A stretch of 64,000 nt of DNA from Bacteroidales bacterium (lineage in GTDB: Bacteria > Bacteroidota > Bacteroidia > Bacteroidales > UBA10428): NCBI GenBank assembly GCA_035299085.1, contig DATGXG010000036.1, positions 1 to 64,000 of the forward strand. The letters are read 5' to 3'. Position numbers and translations under genes: made by a program. Shown here piece by piece: positions 16,746 through 26,133 of the stretch (positions within the stretch are counted from its first letter, which is position 1; each line of letters opens with the position of its first letter). A model generated the notes under the pieces. That model was not told the DNA's origin. It did no database searches and was given only the letters and a program-made list of their open reading frames with translations.

Positions 16746-17362
16746 AACAGGCCGTGGATTGAAGCACTCACTTTATCAATTACGACACTCATATCCTCAG
16801 GTTTATCGATAAAGTTATTGGTGTCGACATCCACAATCAGCATTTTTCCCAGTTTGTACGATTCAATCCAGGCCTCGTAGCGTTCATTTAATCGCTTAAG
16901 GTAATCAAGCCTTATATTATCCTCATATTTTCTGCCCCGCTTCTGTATTTGCTTCACAAGAGTAGGTACAGAGGCACGAAGGTAAATGACAAGGTCAGGC
17001 GGCTGAATCAACGAACCCAGCATGTTGAAAAGTGTGAAATAATTTTCAAAATCGCGTGTGGACATAAGGCCCATCGCATGCAGGTTGGGTGCGAATATAT
17101 AAGCATCCTCATAAATGGTGCGATCCTGTACAAGGGTTTTTCCTGATCTCCTGAAGGAAAGGATCTGGTTAAACCTTGTATTCAAAAAGTAAATCTGCAG
17201 GTTGAAAGACCAACGCTGCATGTCATTGTAAAAATCGTTCAGGTAAGGATTGTCATCAATGTCTTCGTAATGGGCGTCCCAGCCAAAATGCTTGGATAAA
17301 AGTCCGGTCAGCGTAGTTTTGCCTGAGCCGATGTTACCTGCTACTGCGATATGCATGCTCAT
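16742..17362 (-). CDS. Deoxynucleoside kinase
   Basis: The 206-residue protein has the P-loop 'GNIGSGKTT' (9-17), the substrate-binding 'YEDIDDNPYLNDFY', the catalytic 'QDRTIYEDAYIF' (a DRS-like motif with Thr in place of Ser), and the lid 'IQKRGRKYED'. It belongs to the dNK/dGK/dAK salvage kinases, which make dNMPs from deoxynucleosides. The frame starts MSM, so the second Met (two codons in) is an alternative start. It is the last gene of the minus-strand run with GH3 12 bases upstream, and converges on the PfkB kinase. Confidence 0.92.
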   Translation of the reverse strand: MSMHIAVAGNIGSGKTTLTGLLSKHFGWDAHYEDIDDNPYLNDFYNDMQRWSFNLQIYFLNTRFNQILSFRRSGKTLVQDRTIYEDAYIFAPNLHAMGLMSTRDFENYFTLFNMLGSLIQPPDLVIYLRASVPTLVKQIQKRGRKYEDNIRLDYLKRLNERYEAWIESYKLGKMLIVDVDTNNFIDKPEDMSVVIDKVSASIHGLF

Positions 17363-17374
17363 TTTCTGAAATCT

Positions 17375-18892
17375 TTATATTCGATCCTGTAATTCTAATA
17401 ATTCTTCAACATATTTCCGGTTATTCGATAACCTGGGTACCTTATTCTGCCCTCCCAACTTTCCTTTTTCCTGGAGCCACCTGTAGAAACTTCCATTTTT
17501 TACGGCATGTATCCTGGGTTTATCCAGCGTGAGGTTGCGATATCGTTTGGCCTCATAATCCGAATTGATCGACATGAGAGCATGATCAAGCAGATCGGTG
17601 AAATATTCAAGGTCGGCCGGTAAGTTTTCAAATTCAATGACCCATTCATGAGCGCCCTGGTGTTCATCGCTCATAAATACGGGGGCAGCCGTATAATCGC
17701 TGATTTCAGCAGAGGTTTTATCGCATGCTATTCTCAGGGCCCTGTCTGCATTATCTACAATTACCTCCTCACCGAATACGTTAATGAAATGTTTTGTCCT
17801 TCCTGAAATAACAATTTTATGGGGAAATACTGAGGTGAAGCGAATGGTATCACCTATCATGTAACGCCACAGTCCTGAATTGGTGGAAATAATAAGGGCA
17901 TAATCCACATTGACTTCAGTCTGTGAAATGGTAAGGGCCTTTGGGTTATCTTTTCCCACTTCTTCCAGCGGGATAAATTCAAAAAAGATTCCGTAGTCAA
18001 GCATCAAAAGCATATCGTTGCTCGAAGGCACATCCTGAATGGCAAAAAATCCTTCCGACGCATTGTATGCTTCCTGGTAATGCATGTTGTCAGAAGGTAT
18101 AATTTTTCTGAACTGTTCCCGATAAGGAGAAAAACTCACCCCACCATGCATAAACAGTTCAAGATTAGGCCATATTTCAAGGATGTTGCTTTTGCCAGTA
18201 AATTCAAGCATATATTTAAGCATAACCAGGTTCCATGAAGGGACACCTGCAATGCTTGTAACATTTTCCTTTACTGTCTCCCCGGCAATATGCTCCAGCT
18301 TTTCTTCAAATTTTTCAAGCAATGCTACTTCCTGGCTCGGTGTTCTGATAAATTCAGTCCAGAACGGCTGATTCTCGATAAGAATAGCAGAAAGGTCGCC
18401 ATAATATGATTGCGCATTGTAATTATCAATTTTATGGCTTCCGCCGAGGGTTAATCCTTTACCGGTTAAAATACGGGTTTCAGGGTAATTCTGATAATAT
18501 ATTGAGATGACGTCGCGGGCGCCTTTAAAATGGCAATCTTTGAGTGACTCGTTGCTAACCGGAATGAATTTGCTTTTATCGTTGGTTGTACCTGAGGATT
18601 TGGCGAACCATTTAATTTCACCGGGCCACAACAGGTTGCTCTCCCCTTCCCTGAGCCGGTCAACAAAAGGTTTAACCTCCTCATACGTTTGGATCGGAAG
18701 TGCCTGCTGAAAATCTGCTATTGTTTTGATCGACCGGTAATCGAATTTTTTACCCCATTCGGTGTCCTCCGCCTTTGAAACCAGCTTAAACAAAGTCTCC
18801 TGTTGTACTTCGGCAGGATATTTCCTGAAAAGGTCCATCTGGTGGATCCTTTTTACATTGAGCCAGTTGATAATGGAGGTTAAAAGTGGCAT
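17375..18892 (-). CDS. GH3-family acyl-adenylate enzyme
   Basis: This 505-residue protein is a bacterial member of the GH3 family, known from plants where it joins amino acids to jasmonate or auxin through an acyl-adenylate. The nucleotide-binding motif is 'KSSGTTNDKSK' (98-108), the second core motif is 'YNASEGFFAI', and 'YMIGDTIRF' corresponds to the third adenylation motif. Members are common in Bacteroidota, but their substrates are unknown to me. It lies 12 bases before the deoxynucleoside kinase gene and 34 bases after the EamA gene, so one transcript is likely. Confidence 0.9.
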   Translation of the reverse strand: MPLLTSIINWLNVKRIHQMDLFRKYPAEVQQETLFKLVSKAEDTEWGKKFDYRSIKTIADFQQALPIQTYEEVKPFVDRLREGESNLLWPGEIKWFAKSSGTTNDKSKFIPVSNESLKDCHFKGARDVISIYYQNYPETRILTGKGLTLGGSHKIDNYNAQSYYGDLSAILIENQPFWTEFIRTPSQEVALLEKFEEKLEHIAGETVKENVTSIAGVPSWNLVMLKYMLEFTGKSNILEIWPNLELFMHGGVSFSPYREQFRKIIPSDNMHYQEAYNASEGFFAIQDVPSSNDMLLMLDYGIFFEFIPLEEVGKDNPKALTISQTEVNVDYALIISTNSGLWRYMIGDTIRFTSVFPHKIVISGRTKHFINVFGEEVIVDNADRALRIACDKTSAEISDYTAAPVFMSDEHQGAHEWVIEFENLPADLEYFTDLLDHALMSINSDYEAKRYRNLTLDKPRIHAVKNGSFYRWLQEKGKLGGQNKVPRLSNNRKYVEELLELQDRI

Positions 18893-18926
18893 TTGCTTGA
18901 TTTAGGCCCGCAAATATACCATAAAG

Positions 18927-19859
18927 TTAATGATCATTTGTTGATATCCATGCTTTTGGATATCGTGTTTTTTTGAGAATAGTAAGAATGGCACCGCCTA
19001 AAACCACGAGGGCTCCGGCTATTGTAAGAAGTGTGTAATGTTCAGCCCTTATCCATGTAACCCCGAGGGTGCCGAGCAAAGCCATGATAGCAAAGGTCAG
19101 CAGGGGATTCAGAACAAGAATAACACTGATTTTATTCGCTTCGATATACTGGATGGCCAATGCAAGCAATCCATAGGCAAACAATGTATTCAGTCCAAGG
19201 AACAACAAAATCATCCATCCTGAAAACCCGATACCTGTGAAATGGCTGAAATGCACAAATGGAAGGTATAATGCAACCGGTAAACCGAATATGACAAGGT
19301 TAAGCTGCATGGGAGGATGTTTAAGGACAAGAATTTTAAGCAGAACCGAATAAACAGCCCATGTCACCGCAGCAATAAGAACCCATAATACACCGATTTG
19401 CCATGAATCTTTTCCTGTAACAATTCCATGAAGCTGTTCCCGGTAGAAAATAACTAACCCCAATACTACGAGCGTAAGTCCTGCTATTTGCCTCCAGTTT
19501 ACCTTTTCTTTGAAAAGGGCGAAACCGGATACAGCCAGCAATACAGGTCCCAATTGAATAAAAACCTGGGCCACGCTGGGCGTGGTTAAATGAACCCCTT
19601 CAATAAATCCATAATAATTTGTAGCAAGGCATAAAGTAGATATGACGAGCAGCAGCGGAGGCTTTTTAAGGATTCGCAGGTAAGTTGGCTTTTTGAAGTA
19701 ATAATAGGCTGCCAGGCAAACAAAGGCAAGAAAAAACCGGAACCAGGTTATATCAACCGGCGTGAGCTGATTCAGGGAAATTTTAAGAACAATAGCCAGC
19801 ACACCCCATAATACGGCTGTAATTATGGCATAGAGAATTCCCCTGTACGATTTGTGCAT
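18927..19859 (-). CDS. EamA/DMT-family inner-membrane transporter
   Basis: The 310-residue protein is almost wholly hydrophobic and shows the tandem duplication of five-helix EamA units: one half from 'GILYAIITAVLWGVLAIVLK' and the second from 'IGVLWVLIAAVTWAVYSVLLK', giving about ten membrane helices. The family exports metabolites, often amino acids or their analogues, or takes up solutes. No substrate can be read. It lies 77 bases after gltD, separated by a palindromic repeat, and leads into the GH3 gene. Confidence 0.9.
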   Translation of the reverse strand: MHKSYRGILYAIITAVLWGVLAIVLKISLNQLTPVDITWFRFFLAFVCLAAYYYFKKPTYLRILKKPPLLLVISTLCLATNYYGFIEGVHLTTPSVAQVFIQLGPVLLAVSGFALFKEKVNWRQIAGLTLVVLGLVIFYREQLHGIVTGKDSWQIGVLWVLIAAVTWAVYSVLLKILVLKHPPMQLNLVIFGLPVALYLPFVHFSHFTGIGFSGWMILLFLGLNTLFAYGLLALAIQYIEANKISVILVLNPLLTFAIMALLGTLGVTWIRAEHYTLLTIAGALVVLGGAILTILKKTRYPKAWISTNDH

Positions 19860-19873
19860 GTGGATTGTATTTT

Positions 19874-19932
19874 GTTTGAGGTTTGAGGTTTGAAGTTAAT
19901 GAACCTCAAACTTCAAACCTCAAACTTCAAAC
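19874..19932. repeat. Palindromic array of TTTGAGG/TTTGAAG heptamers
   Basis: Between gltD and the EamA gene, copies of GTTTGAG/GTTTGAA run in one direction (19874-19897) and their complements run back (19902-19932). A perfect 17-base arm, GTTTGAGGTTTGAAGTT (19881-19897), has its complement at 19909-19925. It would fold into a long hairpin on either strand, with no T run after it on the minus strand. It looks like a dispersed intergenic palindrome rather than a terminator. Confidence 0.7.
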
Positions 19933-19936
19933 GGCT

Positions 19937-21364
19937 TTAACCGTTATTCTTCTTCAGATACTTATCAACTGACCTTGCCAGGTTTCTTCCCTGTGCAATG
20001 GCTCTTACGACAAGACTGGCACCAATGGCGGCATCACCTGCAGCAAAAACCTTTGACTTACTGGTCTGAAAGTGCTGATCAACTTTTATATTGCCGCGTG
20101 CATCGAATTCAAGACCAAATTCTTCAGCAATTCCCTCATGAACACAATGAACAAATCCCATAGCCAGAAGGACAAGGTCCGCTTTCATAAAGTGTTTTGT
20201 CTCGGGTTTTTCAACAAGGTTCATTTTACCGTTATTGGATACCCAGTCAACTTCAACCACTTCGAGTTGCTTTATCTGACCTTTTTCGCCGATGCATTTC
20301 TTCGTTGACAAACTCCATTTCCGTTCACATCCTTCTTCATGTGAACTTGAATAGCGGAGAACATTAGCCCAATAAGGCCAGGGGTTATCTGCCTTCCGTT
20401 TTTCAGAAGGCTTGGGCATAATCTCAATCTGCGTTACACTTTTCGCTCCCTGGCGAATGGAAGTTCCCACACAGTCTGATCCGGTATCACCTCCGCCAAT
20501 TACAACCACATTTTTACCGGTAGCCAGAATTCTGTCTTCATCGGCTATTTTAATTCCCCTGTTTATTTTATTCTGCTGGGTCAGGAATTCCATGGCATAA
20601 TGAATCCCTTTCAGATCAGATCCTTCAACAGTAAGGTCACGGGGTTTCATGGCTCCGATTGTAAGGCATATGGCGTCAAAATCTTTCAGCATGCTTTCTC
20701 CTTTAATGTCCCGGCCTACAAAAGTACCCGTTTTGAAAATGAGTCCTTCCTGCGCCAGGATCTCGAGTCTGCGGTCAATTACCCTCTTGTTCAGTTTGAA
20801 ATCGGGAATACCGTAACGCAGTAAACCACCAATAGCATCATCTTTCTCAAATAAAGTCACCGTATGACCCCATTTATTCAGCAAATCAGCACAGGCCATG
20901 CCTGCAGGACCTGATCCCACAACGGCGATTTTAATTCCGGTCCTGACCTGTGGTGGACGGGCCACAATAAAACCGGCTTCAAAAGCACGTTCGGCAGCGG
21001 CAGCTTCGTTTTCACGAATGGTAACCGGTTCGTTGCCAATATTTAGTGTACAGGCATTTTCGCAGGGAGCCGGGCAAATTCTGCCCGTAAACTCAGGAAA
21101 ATTATTGGTAACATGCAGGAGGTCGATTGCATTTTTCCAGTCGCCCTTATAAATGGCATCCTGCCATTCGGGCATGTTATTCATTACAGGACATCCCCAC
21201 TGGCAAAACGGTACGCCGCAATCCATGCAGCGTGCAGCCTGATCCTTCCTGTCCTGTTCATTTAATGTCTGCTCCACTTCACCGAAATCGGAGGTGCGCT
21301 CGTTAAGCGGTCTGTAACCGGCAACCTTGCGCTGTATTTCTATAAAACCTTTTGGGTTTCCCAT
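19937..21364 (-). CDS. gltD: Glutamate synthase, small subunit
   Basis: GltD (475 residues) passes electrons from NAD(P)H through FAD and Fe-S clusters to GltB. The N-terminal cluster cysteines are seen in 'CMDCGVPFCQWGCP' and 'CPAPCENACTL'. Two Rossmann motifs follow: FAD-binding 'VVGSGPAGMACADLL' near 150 and NAD(P)-binding 'VVIGGGDTGSDC' near 290. The C-terminal FAD motif is 'VFAAGDAAIGASLVVRAI'. It starts 20 bases after the gltB stop, forming the gltBD operon. Together the subunits turn 2-oxoglutarate and glutamine into two glutamates. Confidence 0.96.
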   Translation of the reverse strand: MGNPKGFIEIQRKVAGYRPLNERTSDFGEVEQTLNEQDRKDQAARCMDCGVPFCQWGCPVMNNMPEWQDAIYKGDWKNAIDLLHVTNNFPEFTGRICPAPCENACTLNIGNEPVTIRENEAAAAERAFEAGFIVARPPQVRTGIKIAVVGSGPAGMACADLLNKWGHTVTLFEKDDAIGGLLRYGIPDFKLNKRVIDRRLEILAQEGLIFKTGTFVGRDIKGESMLKDFDAICLTIGAMKPRDLTVEGSDLKGIHYAMEFLTQQNKINRGIKIADEDRILATGKNVVVIGGGDTGSDCVGTSIRQGAKSVTQIEIMPKPSEKRKADNPWPYWANVLRYSSSHEEGCERKWSLSTKKCIGEKGQIKQLEVVEVDWVSNNGKMNLVEKPETKHFMKADLVLLAMGFVHCVHEGIAEEFGLEFDARGNIKVDQHFQTSKSKVFAAGDAAIGASLVVRAIAQGRNLARSVDKYLKKNNG

Positions 21365-21384
21365 GACTGATCTCTTTTATACTG

Positions 21385-24300
21385 TTAATAATGAAAATGG
21401 GGTTCGTCTTCGGTACGCTGGATTTTCTGAATGATTTGTGAAATCTTCTGTTCTTCCAGTACTTTCTTGTATTCCAGCGGTATAACCTTCACGAATTTCG
21501 GCAGGTATTCATCCCAGTTTACGAGGATTCTTTCAGCCAGCTCGCTTCGTGTATACAGAAAATGGTTGTTGATAAGCCGTTGCAGTTCGAGAATATCTTC
21601 ATGATCGCCTACAGGGCCTAATTCAACCATACCTTTGTTGCAGAAATAGTCAAAATTTCCGTTCACATCGAGCACGTAGGCAATACCCCCGCTCATACCG
21701 GCAGCGAAATTACGGCCTGCTATTCCAAGTACAACCACACGGCCACCTGTCATGTATTCACAGCAATGATCACCGGCACCTTCAACCACAGCAATTGCGC
21801 CGCTGTTTCTTACTGCAAAACGGCCTCCCACTTCACCGTGAATATAAGCTTCACCACTCGTTGCACCATATAAAAGTGTGTTACCGGCAATGATATTTTC
21901 TTCCGGTTTGAATGTGGAACCGCGCGGTGGCACAACAATGATCCGGCCTCCTGACAAACCTTTACCCAGGTAGTCATTGGCATCGCCTTCAAGTTCGAAA
22001 TTGACTCCTTTTACAAGAAAGGCTCCAAATGACTGTCCCGCTGAACCCTTGAATTTACAAATGATCGTGCTGTCAGGTAATCCTGCTTCACCGCATTCAC
22101 GGGTAATTTCACCTGAAAGCATGGCACCAACCGTTCTGTCGGTATTATTGATTTCTTTTGAAATCCATACTTTGTCGGCATTCTTGATGGCTTTATTTGA
22201 AAGTTTGATGAGTTCATGATCCATAACCTCATCTATTTTGTGCTTCTGGAGGCAGGTGCAATAAGAATCAAATTTTGAAGCTTCTTCGGGCCTGTAAAGA
22301 ACTGCTGATAAATCAATTTTCGAAGCTTTCCAGTGATTCAGGTCGGTTCTCTGTTCCAGCATATCGGTTCTTCCGACCAGGTCATCAAACTTCCTGAAAC
22401 CGAGTTCCGCCATTATTTCACGAACTTCAGTAGCAACGAAACGGAAATAATTGATCAGGTACTGCGATTTGCCCATAAAGCGTTTGCGCAGTTCAGGATT
22501 TTGTGTGGCAACACCCACGGGACATGTATTGAGATGGCATTTACGCATCATCACACAGCCCAGAACGATCAGGGATCCTGTTGCAAAACCAAATTCTTCT
22601 GCACCCAGCAAACCGGCATATACAACATCTTTTCCGGTTTTAAGCTGTCCGTCGGTCTGAAGTTTAACCCTGTCGCGCAGGTTATTCATGACAAGCGTTT
22701 GCTGAACTTCAGAGATTCCGAGTTCCATGGGCAACCCGGCAAATTTTATTGAACTGGCCGGACTAGCCCCGGTACCTCCTTCGCAACCGCTGATTGTAAT
22801 ACCATCGGCATGAGCTTTTGCCACACCTGCGGCAATAGTTCCAACACCCTTTTCAGAAACCAGCTTAACAGTTATTTTTGCCCGTGGATTGGTGCATTTC
22901 AGATCGAAAATCAGCTGTGCCAGGTCCTCAATTGAATAAATATCGTGATGCGGAGGAGGAGAAATCAGGGTAATGCCTGGGGTCGAGTGTCTCAACCGGG
23001 CAATGATGGAATCAATTTTATGGCCGGGCAGCTGACCTCCCTCACCGGGCTTGGCTCCCTGTGCTACTTTAATCTGTATTTCATCGGCGTTGACAAGATA
23101 ACTGGTTGTTACTCCGAACCTGCCTGAGGCTACCTGTTTAATGGCGCTTCGGGCATTTGAGCCGAACCTTTCTGAATCTTCACCGCCTTCACCTGTGTTA
23201 CTGCGGCCGCCAATACTGTTCATGGCCACTGCCATCGATTCATGAGCTTCCTTGCTGATTGAACCGTACGACATGGCGCCTGTCACAAACCTTTTCATGA
23301 TGGATTCAACTGTTTCCACTTCGTCAATAGGAACAGGAACTCCCTTTTTAAAATTCACACAACCCCTGAGAAACATAGGCTTGCGATTCTCGCTATCAAC
23401 AAGGGCACTGAATTCTTTAAATTTACTGTAATCATTGGTTCGTGTAGACCATTGAAGCAAACCTATAGTTTCAGGGTTCCATGCATGCTGTTCGCCGTTT
23501 TTACGATAATGATACACGCCTGCAGTTTGTAATCCTGCCGGATCCTGCGAATCAGGATTCCATGCGCTATTGTGGAAAATGAGTGCTTCCCTGGCTATTT
23601 CTTCCAGCCCAATTCCGTTAATTCTTGAATCGGTACCCTTGAAATACTTCAGTGCAACGTCTTTTGCCAAACCGATGGCTTCAAAAATCTGGGCACCGTG
23701 ATAGCTTCTCAGCGTTGAGATACCCATCTTCGACATCACCTTGAGCAATCCTTTGTCAATCGATTTTATAAAGTGCTCGCGTGCTTCAGGGTACTGCATT
23801 TTAAGCTCGCCCGAATCGCACATCTTTTCTATTATGGCAAATGCACCGTATGGATTTACAACACTGGCGCCATAGGCAAATAGAAGGGCAAAATGGTTCA
23901 CTTCACGCGGCTCAGCGGTTTCAACGATCAACCCAATCTGCATTCGCTTCTGGGCGTTGATGAGGTGATGATGAACAGCTGATACGGCAAGCAATGAAGG
24001 AATCGGAACTCTTTTCCTGCTGATTTCACGGTCAGAAAGAATGATGAAATTCCTGCCTTTATCCACTGCCTCTTCGGCCAGCCGGCACATTTCGCTTATT
24101 GCTTTTTCAAGTGATTCCCCCGGTTTTTTGCTTTCGGCATCAAACAGCATGGGAATTACGATATGAGAGAACTGTTCCTGGTCGAGATTCTTAATTTTGC
24201 CAAGATCTGTATTGGTGACGATAGGAGTTCTGAATTTGATCAGCTTGCAATGTGAAGGTGATTCCATTAACAGATTCCTTGACACGGAACCGATATAATT

Positions 24301-25914
24301 GGTGAGTGACATCACAAGTCCTTCACGGATCGGGTCAATGGGAGGGTTGGTTACCTGGGCGAAATGCTGCCTGAAATAGTTAAACAGCCTTTGGGGTCTG
24401 TCCGACATAACGGCTAGCGGGGTATCATTGCCCATTGAACTCACCGGTTCCTGTCCTTCAATCGTCATCGGCTTCATCAGCACATCCATATCTTCTTTTG
24501 TATAGCCGAAAACCTTGAGATACTGCTCGTAAGAATCTCCGAGTGTAGAAGGAACCCTGTTTTTAACTACGATATCCGAAAGATCAATACGATTTTCCTT
24601 AAGCCAGTTACCGTAAGGATTTCTTTCTGTGAGCTGTCTTTTTAATTCATCATCGGGAACGATAATTCCGAATTTGGTATCGACAAGTAATATTTTTCCG
24701 GGTCTGAGCCTTCCTTTTTCTTTTACCTGCTCGGGGGCAAAAATCTGAACACCCACTTCTGATCCCATTACAATCAGGTCATCATGGGTGATGATATATC
24801 GTGAAGGTCTCAGGCCATTGCGGTCGAGAGTGCCGCCTATAAAACGGCCATCACTGAATACAATGGATGCCGGACCGTCCCATGGTTCCATAATCGTGGA
24901 ATGGTATTCGTAGAACGCCTTGAGACTTTCGGGTATCGGATTCCTGTCGTTCCATGACTCGGGAATGAGCATACTCATGGCATGCGTAAGTGATTTTCCT
25001 GTCATTACAAGGAATTCGAGGACATTATCAAGAGATGCGGAATCGCTTTTATCCGGTTCGATAACCGGAAATACATGTTTAAGTTCTTCACCCAGCACGC
25101 CTGTTTTCATAAGTGGTTCACGGGCGCTCATCCACATGCGGTTTCCTTTAATCGTGTTGATTTCACCGTTGTGTCCCAGGTAGCGGAAGGGTTGCGCCAG
25201 GTCCCAGGTGGGAAAAGTGTTTGTTGAAAACCTGGAATGTATCAATGCTATGGCGCTTGTCAGCTTGCTGTCTCTAAGATCAGTATAGTATTGCCTGAGC
25301 TGATGAGAGGTGAACAGACCTTTATAAATCATAACTTTGGAAGAAAGGCTGGGGATGTAAAAAGTTCCCCTGCTTTCAATCTCCGAATTGCGAACCAGGT
25401 TTTCGGCCTGTTTCCTGGCAATGTATAGCTTCCGTTCAAGTTCATCCTGTTCAAAGTTACCGGACACGAAAACCTGCCGGATAAAAGGCTCGGAGCTTCG
25501 TGAGATCTCACCCAGGATTGAATTATCCACAGGAACATCCCTGAATCCGATTACTTTCATATCGCGGGATTCCACGGATTCAGTCAGTATCTTTTCGCAT
25601 TGAGCCCTGTCTGAATCCGATTTAGGCAGGAAAACAAGTCCTGCCCCATACTTACCTTCATCGGGAACCGCAATACCTTTGGATTTAAAAAAACTATGAG
25701 GAAGCTGAATTAAAATTCCCGCGCCATCACCTGTAACATTGTCGGCACTTTCAGCACCACGGTGTGACATATTTTCGAGAACTTCAAGCCCCCTGTTTAT
25801 AATATCGTGCGATTTAATCCCCTTTATCTGAGCAACAAAACCGATACCGCAACTGTCGTGTTCTTCAGCCGGATCATACAATCCTCTTTTGGTGGGTAAT
25901 CCATTAGTTATCAT
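21385..25914 (-). CDS. gltB: Glutamate synthase, large subunit
   Basis: The 1509-residue protein matches bacterial GOGAT large subunits. A short propeptide (1-21) precedes the nucleophile Cys22 ('DSCGIGF') of the type 2 glutamine amidotransferase domain (to about 420). The central domain and the FMN/2-oxoglutarate synthase domain follow ('MSYGSISKEAHESMA', 'SNTGEGGED', 'PGEGGQLPGHKI'). The 3Fe-4S cysteines are in 'CVMMRKCHLNTCPVG'. The C-terminal beta-helix domain has repeated Gly-rich turns ('GGRIIVVPP', 'GGRFAVRNSG'). Its leader (25915-26133) holds an attenuator-like structure described separately. gltD follows after 20 bases. Confidence 0.97.
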   Translation of the reverse strand: MITNGLPTKRGLYDPAEEHDSCGIGFVAQIKGIKSHDIINRGLEVLENMSHRGAESADNVTGDGAGILIQLPHSFFKSKGIAVPDEGKYGAGLVFLPKSDSDRAQCEKILTESVESRDMKVIGFRDVPVDNSILGEISRSSEPFIRQVFVSGNFEQDELERKLYIARKQAENLVRNSEIESRGTFYIPSLSSKVMIYKGLFTSHQLRQYYTDLRDSKLTSAIALIHSRFSTNTFPTWDLAQPFRYLGHNGEINTIKGNRMWMSAREPLMKTGVLGEELKHVFPVIEPDKSDSASLDNVLEFLVMTGKSLTHAMSMLIPESWNDRNPIPESLKAFYEYHSTIMEPWDGPASIVFSDGRFIGGTLDRNGLRPSRYIITHDDLIVMGSEVGVQIFAPEQVKEKGRLRPGKILLVDTKFGIIVPDDELKRQLTERNPYGNWLKENRIDLSDIVVKNRVPSTLGDSYEQYLKVFGYTKEDMDVLMKPMTIEGQEPVSSMGNDTPLAVMSDRPQRLFNYFRQHFAQVTNPPIDPIREGLVMSLTNYIGSVSRNLLMESPSHCKLIKFRTPIVTNTDLGKIKNLDQEQFSHIVIPMLFDAESKKPGESLEKAISEMCRLAEEAVDKGRNFIILSDREISRKRVPIPSLLAVSAVHHHLINAQKRMQIGLIVETAEPREVNHFALLFAYGASVVNPYGAFAIIEKMCDSGELKMQYPEAREHFIKSIDKGLLKVMSKMGISTLRSYHGAQIFEAIGLAKDVALKYFKGTDSRINGIGLEEIAREALIFHNSAWNPDSQDPAGLQTAGVYHYRKNGEQHAWNPETIGLLQWSTRTNDYSKFKEFSALVDSENRKPMFLRGCVNFKKGVPVPIDEVETVESIMKRFVTGAMSYGSISKEAHESMAVAMNSIGGRSNTGEGGEDSERFGSNARSAIKQVASGRFGVTTSYLVNADEIQIKVAQGAKPGEGGQLPGHKIDSIIARLRHSTPGITLISPPPHHDIYSIEDLAQLIFDLKCTNPRAKITVKLVSEKGVGTIAAGVAKAHADGITISGCEGGTGASPASSIKFAGLPMELGISEVQQTLVMNNLRDRVKLQTDGQLKTGKDVVYAGLLGAEEFGFATGSLIVLGCVMMRKCHLNTCPVGVATQNPELRKRFMGKSQYLINYFRFVATEVREIMAELGFRKFDDLVGRTDMLEQRTDLNHWKASKIDLSAVLYRPEEASKFDSYCTCLQKHKIDEVMDHELIKLSNKAIKNADKVWISKEINNTDRTVGAMLSGEITRECGEAGLPDSTIICKFKGSAGQSFGAFLVKGVNFELEGDANDYLGKGLSGGRIIVVPPRGSTFKPEENIIAGNTLLYGATSGEAYIHGEVGGRFAVRNSGAIAVVEGAGDHCCEYMTGGRVVVLGIAGRNFAAGMSGGIAYVLDVNGNFDYFCNKGMVELGPVGDHEDILELQRLINNHFLYTRSELAERILVNWDEYLPKFVKVIPLEYKKVLEEQKISQIIQKIQRTEDEPHFHY

Positions 25915-25940
25915 TACTTCTTATATTAATTTTTTTATGT

Positions 25941-25975
25941 AAAAAAAGGCCATTCTTTTTTGAGAATGGCCTTTT
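25941..25975 (-). terminator. Intrinsic terminator in the gltB leader
   Basis: On the minus strand AAAAGGCCATTCT pairs with AGAATGGCCTTTT (13 bp, 6-base loop), followed by a T run ending at 25941. It lies 27 bases before the gltB start and about 160 bases after the citrate synthase stop. It may end citrate synthase transcripts, or work as the terminator arm of a gltB attenuator. Confidence 0.85.
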
Positions 25976-26010
25976 ATATATACTATTATTCCATTCTCAA
26001 TGAGATTGGC
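25976..26010 (-). promoter_or_regulatory. Candidate antiterminator region of gltB leader
   Basis: Reading the minus strand, CCAATCTC (26009-26002) can pair with GAGAATGG (25998-25991) around the loop ATT with one mismatch. TTGAGAATGG (26000-25991) is also a perfect complement of CCATTCTCAA (25969-25960), which is the ascending arm of the downstream terminator. The two pairings exclude each other, so the 1:2, 2:3 and 3:4 helices of a transcription attenuator are present. No ligand or leader peptide was identified. Confidence 0.45.
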
Positions 26011-26065
26011 ATTTATTGTCTTTATTATTGATCCATGTTAAAATCATACATCCTGTTCTTGGGGG

Positions 26066-26073
26066 CAAATATA
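26066..26073 (-). promoter_or_regulatory. Candidate -7 box for gltB
   Basis: The minus strand reads TATATTTG (TAnnTTTG). Transcription from here would make a leader of about 145 bases that includes the attenuator-like hairpins. No clear -33 TTTG was found. Confidence 0.35.
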
Positions 26074-26133
26074 ATAAAAACTACTGAATATTTATAAATC
26101 ACTCTCATTTTTAGAAGGTACTTTAACAGTTTT

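Noticed and set aside
19874-19932. Possible CRISPR-like array
   Set aside because: The heptamer copies are contiguous and inverted, with no spacers of regular length and no cas genes.
22333-22752. 139-residue plus-strand ORF
   Set aside because: It is antisense to the conserved FMN/Fe-S region of gltB and is explained by codon bias on the other strand.
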